Program-made: the position numbers and the translations under genes | Shown here: piece after piece, positions 12,901-21,936 of the stretch | How positions within the stretch are numbered: the first letter of the stretch is position 1 | Layout: the number at the start of each line of letters is the position of its first letter | Notes under the pieces: model-generated | What the model saw: only the letters and a program-made list of their open reading frames with translations | Database searches by the model: none | What the model was told of the DNA's origin: nothing | Source: Pseudomonas sp. ANT_H12B | GTDB taxonomy: Bacteria; Pseudomonadota; Gammaproteobacteria; Pseudomonadales; Pseudomonadaceae | Direction: 5' to 3' | Assembly: GCF_008369325.1 (NCBI RefSeq) | Contig: NZ_VOBI01000012.1 | Coordinates: 1 to 64,000, forward strand | DNA: 64,000 nt

Positions 12901-15900
12901 GTGCCTTTCAGGTTCAGCTGCTCAAGGTTTGGCAATTCGAGAATACCGGCCGGCCATTCCCGCAGTCCGCTTGCCGTTATTCCCAGCCTGCGCAGGTTGC
13001 GCAAACCGCTCAGATCGAAAGCCACCGGGGCGTAACCGGGTAAATAGACGCTGAGCTCTTCAAGATGGGTCAACTTGCTCAGTTTCGCCGGCATCTGCGC
13101 TGCGAAAGGCTCGGCCGAATACAGGCTCAGACTCTTGAGACGCTGCATCCCGGCCAACGCGTCGGGTACATCAGTGAAGCCGCTTCCGGTCGCATTTATC
13201 CGCAGACGTTCTACCTGGGGGAAGTTCTCTAACAGCGCACCGATACTCGCATCAGTGATAAAGCGTCCGCGCATACTCAACTCGCGAACATGTGAGAAAT
13301 CCGCTGACAGCGCAGGTATAGGGTCATCGCAAGTCAGGTCGAGCCAACTGAAACGCGGCTGCTCCTCGGCCAGCGGTGAATTTCGCCAGCACTCCTTGAT
13401 GTTACGAGCGACTGAAGCCCTGCCTCCGAGCATGGACTCCAAAACAGGCTGCGCCCCCGATTCACCAACCCACGGATCGAGCGTCGATTGAAGCTGCTCC
13501 CACTCACGCATACGCGTCTGCAAATGGCTGAAAATCTGCGCGTCGGTTTTCCCCGCACGCAACTGCTTGAGAATAAACCCGCTGGCCTGCTGATCGGAAA
13601 GTCCCGGATAGACATCCCGCACGCGAGTCACCAGCGAAGGATTTATGCCTTGTCCGCGCCCGCTGGCGTAGTACCCCAGCGTGCGTTCTGTCACACGAAC
13701 CGGCGGTTTGAATGCCTTGCTGCCGCCCTTTCGTTTCTCCAGTCGCTGTGCCAGTTCAGCGCGATGTCCGATTGCCGAGTCGATGACTGCAGTTTGCAGA
13801 TCGGCACGTTGGCTGACGTGAGGAACCCCCAACGACTGACGTGATTCATCGGGTAAGGCATGCATGATCGAGGTGAAAAAGTTGTCGCCACTCGCAGGGA
13901 CACCATTGAGTTCCTCTCCGCGCTCATCAAACGCCTGATAGACCGCCCCCTTTTTGACGACATACTTGCGGCTCGCGGCGTTGTCGCTGCCAATGCCATC
14001 AATCAAGGGGCCGGTGATGTGGCCGTCACGGATTTCCAGGCGCACGTTGTCGGACCAGCCCGGCAGTTTTTCCAGAGCATGCAATGCAAGCCACTTGCTG
14101 TCAGCCGACCCCCCACTCTTCATGTGCAGACCGGCAAACGCCTGATCCGCTCGCCCCTGTTGTGCATACCAACGGGCCTCCTCAAGGATTCGAAGAGGGA
14201 TTCGACGAGTCGTTTTCAGGCGTGTGAGTTCCTCGGCACTGGCATCCAGCAAAACCCTCTGCGCCGCGGACTCGCCAAGCCCCGGACAGGCTCGTTGTAG
14301 CCTGTTGATGAATGGGTCACTGCTGATCTGTTCGCTGGCTTCAACCAGCCCAAGGTCAGCGGCGAACAACTGCATGGCATCAGCCAGTTCAGGTGACGGA
14401 GGTAAATGATCAAGGTGCATTTTGCGCAAGGCGTTGTCATTGATACCCACGGCATCGGCAACCTTGAGCAGTTGCTCGTCTGTCAGCGCCTCGGTCACAT
14501 GCCCCATGCGCCGCAGCAGCGTCAAGCGGTCCCACTGCAATGGACGCTCCAGCGTATGACGCCAGGCCCCGTGGCCGTTATGCTCAAGTATGGGCTGATA
14601 GGCAGCTGTGTCGGTGGGATGTTTGATGCGCCATTTTTTCAGTGAGTCATCGAAGGTTGTTTCATAGACCTTACCGTTCTGTCGGATGCAGGTCTTGCCG
14701 TTTACCTGAAATTGCCCCAGTGCGTCAGGGGCGGCGTCGCGATCCGGAACGACTTCATGCTCATAAGCCTCAAGATCCGGTTTCCACAATCGGCTTTCGC
14801 CATTGGGCAGCGTGACGGGCTCCAGGCTTTCGATCACGGGTTCGGGTTTCACCGCCGTCAGTTTGCCAACCCCTTTGCCCACGCCCGCCATCACTGCGAT
14901 GAACGCAAGGTTTTCCGCCACGTCGATCAGATGCGCCTTGGCGGCTGTGCGATCGCCCTCGCTCCACTCGATCGCCCCCTCGAGGGATTCATAAAGCAGC
15001 TGCCCGGCCATCACCGTGATCATGATCTCGCCCAGCACCGGTACGAACATCGACACCATGTTCAATCCCAGCATGCCGATTTCCAACAGATGATTGAGCT
15101 TCTCCGCGCGTACTCGCGCATCGACATCGGCCGTAGGGACCGCGTGGCTGCGCGCATCGGCGATGACCTTGGCGCGGTTTTGTTCAAAGAGATAGGTCCA
15201 GAGATCGGTGTTGGCGGACCAGATGCCGGCAACCCCTTCACGATTGATACCGAAAGGATTGAGGTAAGGATCATCGACTGCCTCCAGCTTGGCCCGGGGC
15301 TCAGGTGGCAATTCTTTGATGCGGGTGATGGTCGAAAACGGCGGAATGAGCTGGGCGACTTTCACCCAGATGGAGCGCAAGGGATCAGACGGAGAATCTG
15401 CGGCTTTACGGGTGAACTGGCTGAAGTAAAAAGGACGGTCGGCGTAGGCCACGAACTGGCTGAAAAAACGTTGGTGAGCAGTCGGCCCCTCATCGCCGGA
15501 TGGCGATGTATCGCGGAGCGTAAACTGGCGCTTGAATTCATCGCGCCACTGCGCGGTCGTGTAGCGTTTGAGCGGGTGCTGCGGATCATGCGGAACGTAG
15601 ACAATGAAATCACTGGTATAGCGGAATTGCTCACTGATACTAAAAACCACGCAGCCCGTCATCCTGCGCTTCATCAAACTCAGGTCGCGAAACCAGACTT
15701 GCTTATCACCCAGTCGTGGATGGACTTCACCGTTAATGATCGACAGGATCATTGTGTAGTCTTCGGGCTCGATATCCTTTTTCAGCAGGGCGAGTTCGGC
15801 AGCCGCCCGCAATGCCGTTTTTTGACTGGTCATGAATTGCTGGCGCAGTGTCGTATCCGCCTGCGCATCCGCAGGCTGTAAAAACGCCTTCACGCAGGTT

Positions 15901-16478
15901 TGATATTGCGCGCCGATATCCAGGGTGCGACAGAGGGACAAGAACTGCCTGACCGTCATATTGACGTTAACGTTCTGAAACGTACCGGGAGTCGATGTTT
16001 CTACAACGAATCCGGAGTTGCGATGGAAGGCGCCTTCCTCGCACTCGGACGCTTCAAAGTTATGCAAAGAAGCCTGTAGCAGCGAAAGTTTCATGACCTC
16101 GAAGTTGGCAATTTCAATTTCAAGATCACCGATTTCCAGTGGTCGCCTCAGACACACAAAGGTCTTGTTGACATCCACTTCTACGCCGAGCTGATCCTTC
16201 AGCGCCTGATTCAGTCGTGGATGCGCGAAGGTGTCGATGTCCTCAAGTGTCGACATCGTTTTGTCCAGCAGAGTCTGGGCAGTAAAACTGGCGGTGAAAC
16301 TTTCCCTCAATGCCTGCTGTTGCGCGATAGAGGCGCGCAAGTACCAGTCTGGCAGGCGCGTGCCGGTCTCTTTCAGCGCGGCACGCCTTTCGGGCGTAGC
16401 ATGGATCAGCCAGTCGGGAGACATCTGTTTAAGCAGGTCGCCATGAATGCTGGTTTTTTCCGGGGGAGTGGTGGACAT
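9906..16478 (-). CDS. giant LRR protein with NEL-type E3 ubiquitin ligase domain
   Basis: This 2190-residue protein has an N-terminal region of the kind annotated in Pseudomonas as a dermonecrotic-toxin-like domain (about 20-450), a hydrophobic helical stretch (about 463-560), and three leucine-rich-repeat blocks (about 1050-1215, 1345-1510, 1685-1860). An acidic linker leads to a C-terminal NEL-like domain (about 1915-2190). C2003 in GTCVDGRILTF fits the C-x-D active site of IpaH/SspH-class ligases. Such proteins are type III effectors that ubiquitinate host targets. The start at 16478 has AGGAG seven bases upstream. No Sec signal and no secretion genes are nearby. The family is clear; secretion and target are inferred. 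Confidence 0.85.
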   Translation of the reverse strand: MSTTPPEKTSIHGDLLKQMSPDWLIHATPERRAALKETGTRLPDWYLRASIAQQQALRESFTASFTAQTLLDKTMSTLEDIDTFAHPRLNQALKDQLGVEVDVNKTFVCLRRPLEIGDLEIEIANFEVMKLSLLQASLHNFEASECEEGAFHRNSGFVVETSTPGTFQNVNVNMTVRQFLSLCRTLDIGAQYQTCVKAFLQPADAQADTTLRQQFMTSQKTALRAAAELALLKKDIEPEDYTMILSIINGEVHPRLGDKQVWFRDLSLMKRRMTGCVVFSISEQFRYTSDFIVYVPHDPQHPLKRYTTAQWRDEFKRQFTLRDTSPSGDEGPTAHQRFFSQFVAYADRPFYFSQFTRKAADSPSDPLRSIWVKVAQLIPPFSTITRIKELPPEPRAKLEAVDDPYLNPFGINREGVAGIWSANTDLWTYLFEQNRAKVIADARSHAVPTADVDARVRAEKLNHLLEIGMLGLNMVSMFVPVLGEIMITVMAGQLLYESLEGAIEWSEGDRTAAKAHLIDVAENLAFIAVMAGVGKGVGKLTAVKPEPVIESLEPVTLPNGESRLWKPDLEAYEHEVVPDRDAAPDALGQFQVNGKTCIRQNGKVYETTFDDSLKKWRIKHPTDTAAYQPILEHNGHGAWRHTLERPLQWDRLTLLRRMGHVTEALTDEQLLKVADAVGINDNALRKMHLDHLPPSPELADAMQLFAADLGLVEASEQISSDPFINRLQRACPGLGESAAQRVLLDASAEELTRLKTTRRIPLRILEEARWYAQQGRADQAFAGLHMKSGGSADSKWLALHALEKLPGWSDNVRLEIRDGHITGPLIDGIGSDNAASRKYVVKKGAVYQAFDERGEELNGVPASGDNFFTSIMHALPDESRQSLGVPHVSQRADLQTAVIDSAIGHRAELAQRLEKRKGGSKAFKPPVRVTERTLGYYASGRGQGINPSLVTRVRDVYPGLSDQQASGFILKQLRAGKTDAQIFSHLQTRMREWEQLQSTLDPWVGESGAQPVLESMLGGRASVARNIKECWRNSPLAEEQPRFSWLDLTCDDPIPALSADFSHVRELSMRGRFITDASIGALLENFPQVERLRINATGSGFTDVPDALAGMQRLKSLSLYSAEPFAAQMPAKLSKLTHLEELSVYLPGYAPVAFDLSGLRNLRRLGITASGLREWPAGILELPNLEQLNLKGTGISTLPRAMYEGHEQLWSGLSLEWSNFSRENFKPAYEYLKSRPQHFLDREEMVRDYSEAELRRLGEGLGETINTLPGRFFEQWQGAEARFEAVDALSEQYQLLDRQLHQWTRQAMQLELDVEEVVKRSMATISLKACWRNGAFKRYVATADASVLELPNLQLQSLPELPDGAFAHVQTLYLTGTQTTAGQLQGFIRGFTELHTLDLSRNGLTEVPIASGDLVKLTRLDLSDNRIVSGPAVQEGLAGLSSLEYLDLRNNPLNTLDVSGMKRLKALSLRGTELHEWPAGTQDLTELAWLDLRDSKITSLPDSVLQDDVLLKTDLTGAPLTAQSVAYLETAWRRIEIAKGLPAGTLGRFALDEVPPNFPPTESGFSLARLLLPLPEAPVGEGSAHFAKRLQQLNPKLADDEALQAIERLRGGGATDVQIGERLVGWEQSCETLTRRLNGWLFTRESHGTGWIVSAESRRLGALRIIECWREGLLVGEGVADHVLSLNGLLLGDLPELPAEFSHVSTLNLTGVRLSAQGSDGFLKAFTQVKTLELSGNDLETIPEQVQFMNTLERVELSSNMLSDAEPLYASLSRLGRLQWLDLSYNELDAFDAGSFERLETLDLRNNSLTDWPEGVLDASSLRTLNLSSNDITSIPSRALDGSHDVLMAGTDLSDNFNLTRESLEQLRDYRETGERDTVLGLSRSDLDELFEEAEGEAASESESVESDETLPDEVPDSAQKAPWLANATPEQLASRTQIWDQLATEPDNAAFFHLLSRLQDTREFRVANADLTRRVWIVMDAAASNSELREILFASSSTHGTCVDGRILTFSGLESKVFTHNALLDIPAGRLALKGEALLKLSRQLFRLDKVDDLATKAAVRNGQDQAEVRLGYRIGLTGGWSDGLELPGQPKHMTYASGVSPQQLADARLEVINAERSDGFFEDLIQRDYWVDYLKEKYPEVFRKLDEADMSEEVADADDAALMVKLFELAAARNSKMIELSRNEVEGI

Positions 16479-16656
16479 GTGGTTGCTCCTGACAAGTGGA
16501 GCGACAGAACACCATTTCAAGCGGCAGCATCTGCGGTACATAGTTATTGCGTGAACGCCGGTTTGTTACCAACGGCTTCGATCGCACCAAGGGTGGCCAC
16601 AGCACAATTCATCGGATTGGCTATGCTCTTGGGACATTCTTTCAGACGAGGGATTT

Positions 16657-16875
16657 ATGAACGACCCAGTCGACAACAAGCCGCCAACGTTCTGGCAGAT
16701 GCTGCACAGCGTGATGGCGGCGGCGTTCGGGGTGCAAAGCGGAAAGAACCGGGCCCGGGATTTCACTCACGGCAAGCCCAGTCATTTCGTGATTCTGGGG
16801 ATTCTGTTCACGGCGGTGTTTGCACTGACCCTGTTCGGCATCGTCAAACTGGTGCTGCTTCTGGCGGGCATTTAG
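16657..16875 (+). CDS. DUF2970 small membrane protein
   Basis: This 72-residue protein has a conserved N-terminal half (TFWQMLHSVMAAAFGVQSG) and one C-terminal membrane helix (about residues 45-70). This pattern and size fit the DUF2970 family, whose function is unknown. AGACGAGGG lies a few bases before the ATG at 16657. It is divergent from the NEL gene and converges on the periplasmic binding protein with a 7-base gap. Confidence 0.8.
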   Translation: MNDPVDNKPPTFWQMLHSVMAAAFGVQSGKNRARDFTHGKPSHFVILGILFTAVFALTLFGIVKLVLLLAGI

Positions 16876-16882
16876 GCGTGGC

Positions 16883-17968
16883 TCAGTGCATCAGGGTTTG
16901 CAGGCTGAACGGGTAGCGATAGGTCGTTGGCTTGCTCTTGGCCGAGAGCTTGTGAAAATTCACGCCGTAATCCTGCGACGCGCCCATCGCCAGCAATTGC
17001 CTGGCTTGTGCCCGATCAATCAGTTGCAACAGCGGAATCTGCCGGTCACGACCACCGTACTGACTGACGTCCACGCCCTGGTCGTAGTCATGCAACTGCA
17101 CCACGGCCCACCCTCCAAGACTGAAATGCCCGCCCAGCAACACGCTCAATCGGTTGTCCAGCAGCGCCTGTAATGCGGCGGGAGAAGTGTTGATGGCGCC
17201 AAACAGCACACCCGTGCCCGGTTTTCCGCCAGTTTCGGAATATGCCTGCATGGCACCAAAGGCCATTTCGTCATTGGCAGACCAGACCAGTGAGGCCTGT
17301 GGGTAACGCTTGAACAACAATTTGGCCTGCTCGTAGGCTCGCTGATGGGTCCAGCCGCCATACACCAATTGCCGTAAACGCACTTCAGGGTGCTCGGCCA
17401 ACGCCCGCATCATCCCTTTCTCACGCAACTGCGCGGCCGGCGTGATCTTCAGACCGGAAAAGGCCAGCAGTTCGATGAACTGACCGGGAGCGACCGGGCG
17501 GTGCAGGCGAATCAGCTCCTTGAGCATCAGGTAGCCGCCCTCCTCATCGTTGGGCACCAGGCTACCCAGCCAATCGGGGTATCTGTCGGGTTGCGAGCCG
17601 AGCAGCCTCATCTGGTCCGGGGTCGGGGCGTTGTTGACCATGAACAGCTTCACGCCACTGCCTTGAGCCAGGCGCAGAATTTCGGGAGCTACATACTGCT
17701 CGTTGACGAACACCAGATAGTCCGGACGGTCTGGCCCCTGCAAGACTTCGCGCGCGTGTTTGATGGTGGTTTCAGCCACCCGGTCGGAGTACAGAATGCG
17801 CAAATCCATGTCCAGGTCCTTCGCGGCGGCCTGCATGAACTGCGAGTAGCTGACCCAAAAATCTTCCCTGGTGGTTCCGGGATTCAGGAATGTCACCGAC
17901 GCCGCATGGGCACACGGGCCCACGACCGCACCCAGCGCCAGTAATACACCACAGAGAAACTTCAACAT
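16883..17968 (-). CDS. ABC-type sugar-binding-like periplasmic protein
   Basis: This 361-residue protein has a Sec signal peptide (MLKFLCGVLLALGAVVGPCAHA, written here as residues 1-22) followed by a type I periplasmic-binding fold. Segments such as FLNPGTTREDFW, YLVFVNEQYVAPEI, VNNAPTP and LVWSANDEMAFGAMQA match the ribose/galactose-binding and LuxP type. No permease or ATPase is adjacent, so it may serve a remote transporter or a membrane sensor. The ligand cannot be told from sequence. The shorter start at 17968 places the signal peptide at the N-terminus. Confidence 0.8.
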   Translation of the reverse strand: MLKFLCGVLLALGAVVGPCAHAASVTFLNPGTTREDFWVSYSQFMQAAAKDLDMDLRILYSDRVAETTIKHAREVLQGPDRPDYLVFVNEQYVAPEILRLAQGSGVKLFMVNNAPTPDQMRLLGSQPDRYPDWLGSLVPNDEEGGYLMLKELIRLHRPVAPGQFIELLAFSGLKITPAAQLREKGMMRALAEHPEVRLRQLVYGGWTHQRAYEQAKLLFKRYPQASLVWSANDEMAFGAMQAYSETGGKPGTGVLFGAINTSPAALQALLDNRLSVLLGGHFSLGGWAVVQLHDYDQGVDVSQYGGRDRQIPLLQLIDRAQARQLLAMGASQDYGVNFHKLSAKSKPTTYRYPFSLQTLMH

Positions 17969-18082
17969 TTGTCGTCCGAGCCCCGGAAATTCGCCGCGCA
18001 TTATAGCCAGCGAACTCCCGTAAAACGGCGTTTATTCCGGTTTTTGTCCGACAATCGCCGGAACAGGCCCGGACGGGGTCGG

Positions 18083-18196
18083 TTATTGATGGCTGACCCA
18101 GAATACCGCTGTACCCACGACCAGAATGATCAGAAACAGAATCGCCCAAGCATCCGCTGTGCTATCGGGTTTTGTCGCTTTGGTAGGGTTGCTCAT
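18083..18196 (-). CDS. 37-residue single-span membrane protein
   Basis: The frame encodes a polar, Lys/Asp-containing N-terminus (MSNPTKATKPDSTADAW) and then one hydrophobic helix ending FWVSHQ. GAGGCG lies about seven bases before the ATG at 18196, a good ribosome site. It lies in the 522-base gap between the binding protein and cysI and is too short for usual gene calling. The layout (short cytoplasmic tail, one helix) is typical of bacterial small membrane proteins. No function can be assigned. Confidence 0.7.
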   Translation of the reverse strand: MSNPTKATKPDSTADAWAILFLIILVVGTAVFWVSHQ

Positions 18197-18490
18197 TGCA
18201 TCGCCTCTTGTCGGTTTTATCGGTGATTGCATAAAGACTCGACCACAGTAAAGACGACGATTGCCCGCACTACAAATACGGGTTTAGTAATAACGGTTCT
18301 CGTTAGTCGTTTTGGTTCTTTACATATACTCAAACATCACTTTTGCGCATAACTACAAACTGGTATCTTGCCCCGGCTCCGTTGGGAGTGCGCGGCCGTG
18401 CGCGCAGAATTGCCGAGGCAGTATCGGAGACTTCAGCAAGCGAAAAACGCAGCTGGATCCGACCGGCCCAAGCCTGAGAACAGGACTTAT

Positions 18491-20149
18491 ATGTACGTAT
18501 ACGACGAGTACGATCAGCGGATCATCGAGGACCGCGTCAAGCAGTTCCGTGATCAGACCCGACGCTATCTGGCAGGCGAGCTGAGCGAAGAAGAATTCCG
18601 CCCCCTGCGCCTGCAAAATGGGCTTTATATCCAGCGCTTCGCGCCGATGTTGCGGGTTGCGGTGCCTTACGGCCAACTGACTTCGCGCCAGACGCGAATG
18701 ATGGCCAAGATTGCCCGCGACTATGACAAGGGCTATGCCCACATCAGCACCCGGCAGAACGTGCAGTTCAACTGGCCGGCGCTGGAAGACATCCCGGACA
18801 TCCTGGCTGAACTGGCTACCGTGCAGATGCACGCGATCCAGACCAGCGGCAACTGCCTGCGCAACGTCACCACCGACCAGTTCGCCGGTGTCGCTTTCGA
18901 CGAGTTGATCGATCCGCGCCCGTGGTGCGAGATCGTCCGCCAATGGACCACGTTCCACCCTGAATTCGCTTACTTGCCCCGTAAGTTCAAGATCGCCATC
19001 AACGGTTCGACGTCCGACCGAGCGGCCATCGAAGTCCATGACATCGGCCTTGAGCCGGTGCACAACGCCGCTGGCGAGCTGGGCTTCCGTGTGCTGGTGG
19101 GTGGCGGTCTCGGCCGTACCCCGGTGGTTGGCGCGTTCATCAATGAGTTCCTGCCCTGGAAAGACCTGTTGAGCTACCTCGACGCCATCCTTCGGGTTTA
19201 CAACCGCTACGGCCGTCGTGACAACAAGTACAAGGCGCGGATCAAGATTCTGGTCAAGGCGCTGACGCCTGAAGTGTTCGCGCAAAAAGTCGATGCGGAA
19301 ATGGAACACCTTCGCGGTGGCCAAACCACATTGACCGAGGCCGAAGTGCATCGCGTTGCCAAACACTTCGTTGATCCAGAGTACAAGGCTCTGGATAACC
19401 AGACCCAGGCGCTGGCCGACCTTGATAAAGAACACCCGGGTTTCGCCCGCTGGCGTACCCGCAACACCCTGGCCCACAAAAAGCCGGGTTATGTGGCCGT
19501 TACGCTGTCCCTGAAGCCGACCGGTGTTGCACCGGGCGACATCACCGACAAGCAGCTCGATGCCGTTGCCGACCTGGCCGATCGTTACAGCTTCGGTCAG
19601 TTGCGCACTTCCCACGAGCAGAACATCATTCTGGCCGACGTTGAACAACAACAATTGTTCGCGATGTGGGGCGAACTGCGTGAGCAAGGTTTCGCCACGC
19701 CGAATATAGGCTTGCTGACCGATATCATCTGCTGTCCGGGGGGCGACTTCTGCTCCCTGGCCAACGCCAAGTCGATCCCGATCGCCGAGTCGATTCAGCG
19801 TCGTTTCGACAATCTGGATTACCTGTTCGACATCGGTGAACTGGACCTGAACATCTCAGGTTGCATGAACGCCTGCGGTCACCACCACGTCGGCCACATC
19901 GGCATCCTCGGGGTGGACAAGAAAGGCGAAGAGTTCTACCAGGTTTCCCTGGGTGGCAGTGGCAGTCGCGACGCCAGCCTGGGTAAAATCCTCGGCCCGT
20001 CCTTTGCCCAGGACGCCATGCCTGATGTCATCGAAAAGCTGATCAACGTGTACATCGAACAACGTACCGAAGACGAGCGTTTCATCGACACCTATCAGCG
20101 TATTGGCATCGACCTCTTCAAGGAGCGTGTCTATGCAGCGAATAATTAA
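18491..20149 (+). CDS. cysI: Sulfite reductase, siroheme/4Fe-4S subunit
   Basis: This 552-residue enzyme reduces sulfite to sulfide in cysteine synthesis. It has the two ferredoxin-like substrate-side regions (AHISTRQNVQFNW near 85-97, SGNCLRNVT near 118-126) and the cluster/siroheme cysteines C-x5-C in CCPGGDFC (about residues 414-421) and C-x3-C in SGCMNACGHHHVGH (about residues 455-468). Start at 18491 has CAGGA upstream; the N-terminus MYVYDEYDQ is typical of the Pseudomonas form. The DUF934 gene overlaps its 3' end by 17 bases. The AT-rich leader (about 18240-18380) is a plausible CysB-controlled promoter, but no site was identified with confidence. Confidence 0.96.
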   Translation: MYVYDEYDQRIIEDRVKQFRDQTRRYLAGELSEEEFRPLRLQNGLYIQRFAPMLRVAVPYGQLTSRQTRMMAKIARDYDKGYAHISTRQNVQFNWPALEDIPDILAELATVQMHAIQTSGNCLRNVTTDQFAGVAFDELIDPRPWCEIVRQWTTFHPEFAYLPRKFKIAINGSTSDRAAIEVHDIGLEPVHNAAGELGFRVLVGGGLGRTPVVGAFINEFLPWKDLLSYLDAILRVYNRYGRRDNKYKARIKILVKALTPEVFAQKVDAEMEHLRGGQTTLTEAEVHRVAKHFVDPEYKALDNQTQALADLDKEHPGFARWRTRNTLAHKKPGYVAVTLSLKPTGVAPGDITDKQLDAVADLADRYSFGQLRTSHEQNIILADVEQQQLFAMWGELREQGFATPNIGLLTDIICCPGGDFCSLANAKSIPIAESIQRRFDNLDYLFDIGELDLNISGCMNACGHHHVGHIGILGVDKKGEEFYQVSLGGSGSRDASLGKILGPSFAQDAMPDVIEKLINVYIEQRTEDERFIDTYQRIGIDLFKERVYAANN

Positions 20150-20627
20150 GAACAACGAAGTCGTCGACGAAACCTGGCACTTGCTGCCCAAGGACTTCAA
20201 CATCGACGAGATCAGCAACTGCGACGACTACATCGTCCCGTTGCAGCTGTGGCGCGAGCACAGCCGTATGCTCAAGGCCCGCGATGGCGGCCTGGGCGTG
20301 TGGCTGGATGCCGATGAAGAAGCTGAAGAGATCGGTGAAGACGTGGAGAATTTCCAGGTCATCGCCTTGAACTTCCCGGCCTTCACCGACGGCCGCAACT
20401 ACTCCAACGCCCGCCTGCTGCGCGACCGTTATGGTTTCAAAGGCGAATTGCGGGCGATTGGCGACGTGCTGCGCGACCAGTTGTTCTACCTGCACCGCTG
20501 CGGTTTCGACGCGTTTGCAATCCGCGCTGATAAAGATCCGTACGAAGCCCTGGAAGGTCTCAAGGACTTCTCGGTGACGTATCAGGCTGCTACCGACGAA
20601 CCGCTGCCGCTGTTCCGTCGCCGCTAA
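20133..20627 (+). CDS. DUF934 protein, sulfite-reduction partner
   Basis: This 164-residue protein has the family core ALNFPAFTDGRNYSNARLL and RDQLFYLHRCGFDAFAI (about residues 80-135). DUF934 proteins are consistently encoded after cysI in pseudomonads and are thought to assist sulfate/sulfite assimilation, with no proven biochemistry. The ATG at 20133 follows AAGGAGCGTGTCT, a strong site inside cysI, so translation is coupled. A terminator follows 13 bases after its stop. Confidence 0.9.
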   Translation: MQRIIKNNEVVDETWHLLPKDFNIDEISNCDDYIVPLQLWREHSRMLKARDGGLGVWLDADEEAEEIGEDVENFQVIALNFPAFTDGRNYSNARLLRDRYGFKGELRAIGDVLRDQLFYLHRCGFDAFAIRADKDPYEALEGLKDFSVTYQAATDEPLPLFRRR

Positions 20628-20640
20628 GTACGTGTAAAAC

Positions 20641-20679
20641 AAAAAGCCCTGAATCGGAAATCCGGTTCAGGGCTTTTTT
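20641..20679 (+). terminator. terminator of cysI operon
   Basis: AGCCCTGAA pairs with TTCAGGGCT around a 12-base loop that itself holds a small CGGA/TCCG stem. It is followed by TTTTTT and preceded by an A-run, so it can also serve the leftward sohB transcript. Confidence 0.9.
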
Positions 20680-20710
20680 GTGTCCGGCGTCAACGATTAC
20701 CGGATGATGC

Positions 20711-21733
20711 TTACCAGAAGCGTTGTTGGGTCAACCGGCTCCACCAGCTCAACAGCACCCGATCGACCGAACCGCTGGCCGCCATGCCGATGCGTTCCTG
20801 CAGGCTTTTGCGTTCGGCGTAGTGCAGGTGATAGAGCTCGGACTTCTTGGCGCGTTCGGCGAGGTACTCGTCGCTGGTCTTGAGTTCATCCACCAGTTGT
20901 TTGTCCAGTGCCGCGACGCCGAGCCAGATTTCACCCGTGGCCACTTCATCAATGGCCAGTTGCGGGCGATAGCGGGAAACAAAGTTCTTGAACAGCTGAT
21001 GGGTGATGTCCAGGTCCTCCTGGAACTTCTCACGGCCCTTTTCGGTGTTTTCGCCAAACACCGTCAGGGTGCGCTTGTACTCACCGGCGGTCAGCACTTC
21101 AAAGTCGATGTCGTGCTTTTTCAGCAGGCGGTTGACGTTAGGCAACTGCGCCACAACACCGATCGAGCCGAGGATCGCGAACGGCGCGCTGATGATCTTC
21201 TCGCCGATGCACGCCATCATGTAGCCGCCGCTGGCCGCGACCTTGTCGATGCACACGGTCAAGGGCACACCGGCATCACGGATACGCGCCAGTTGCGAGG
21301 ACGCCAGGCCGTAGCTGTGAACCATGCCACCACCGCTTTCCAGACGCAGCACCACTTCATCCTTGGGCGTGGCGAGGGTCAGCAGCGCGGTGATTTCATG
21401 GCGCAGGCTTTCAGTCGCCGATGCCCTGATGTCGCCGTCGAAATCCAGCACGAACACGCGCGGTTTGGCCTCGGTTTTTTTCTTTTGTTTTTTCTCGGTT
21501 TTAGCCTCTACCTTGCGCAAGGTCTTGAGCTGGTCCTTGTCGAGCAAGGTTTGCTCCAGGCGTTCGCGCAGCCCTTTGTAGAAATCATTGAGTTTGCTGA
21601 CTTGCAACTGGCCGGCCGTTTTGCGTCGACCTTTGCTGCGCAATGCCGCAAAACTGGCCAGGACCACCAGAATGGCGATCACCAGTGTCACGGTCTTGGC
21701 CAGAAAAACGGCGTACTCGGCAAAAAACTCCAC
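20711..21733 (-). CDS. sohB: Inner-membrane peptidase SohB (S49 family)
   Basis: This 340-residue serine protease has an N-terminal membrane helix (about 9-30), a charged Lys/Glu linker (about 75-90) and a protease domain. The expected Ser lies in KVAASGGYMMAC (about residue 170) and the Lys in GEYKRTLT (about residue 220), the Ser-Lys dyad of the S49 family. It acts at the periplasmic face on membrane-associated peptides. The ATG at 21733 is preceded by AGGAG. It converges on the cysI operon. Confidence 0.93.
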   Translation of the reverse strand: MEFFAEYAVFLAKTVTLVIAILVVLASFAALRSKGRRKTAGQLQVSKLNDFYKGLRERLEQTLLDKDQLKTLRKVEAKTEKKQKKKTEAKPRVFVLDFDGDIRASATESLRHEITALLTLATPKDEVVLRLESGGGMVHSYGLASSQLARIRDAGVPLTVCIDKVAASGGYMMACIGEKIISAPFAILGSIGVVAQLPNVNRLLKKHDIDFEVLTAGEYKRTLTVFGENTEKGREKFQEDLDITHQLFKNFVSRYRPQLAIDEVATGEIWLGVAALDKQLVDELKTSDEYLAERAKKSELYHLHYAERKSLQERIGMAASGSVDRVLLSWWSRLTQQRFW

Positions 21734-21936
21734 AGGGACTCCTTTAATACGATGCGCTGCAAAAACGCGCGCGGGATACCGCCAGCATACCCATGCACCG
21801 GCTCGGCGGCCAGCCGTGAAACCTCTGGCAACAGCCCTGTAACGGACATTTCAAACAAGCGTATGTTTTTTCATTGACAGCTCACCGTCATCCTCATAAC
21901 CTCGCCGGACCTTCAACGTACCGGGATGACGCGGAC

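Noticed and set aside
16883..17968. Complete sugar ABC transporter
   Set aside because: Only the binding protein is present; neighbours are not a permease or ATPase.
18353..19687. 444-codon open frame opposite cysI
   Set aside because: Shadow of cysI caused by high-GC third positions; no recognisable domain.
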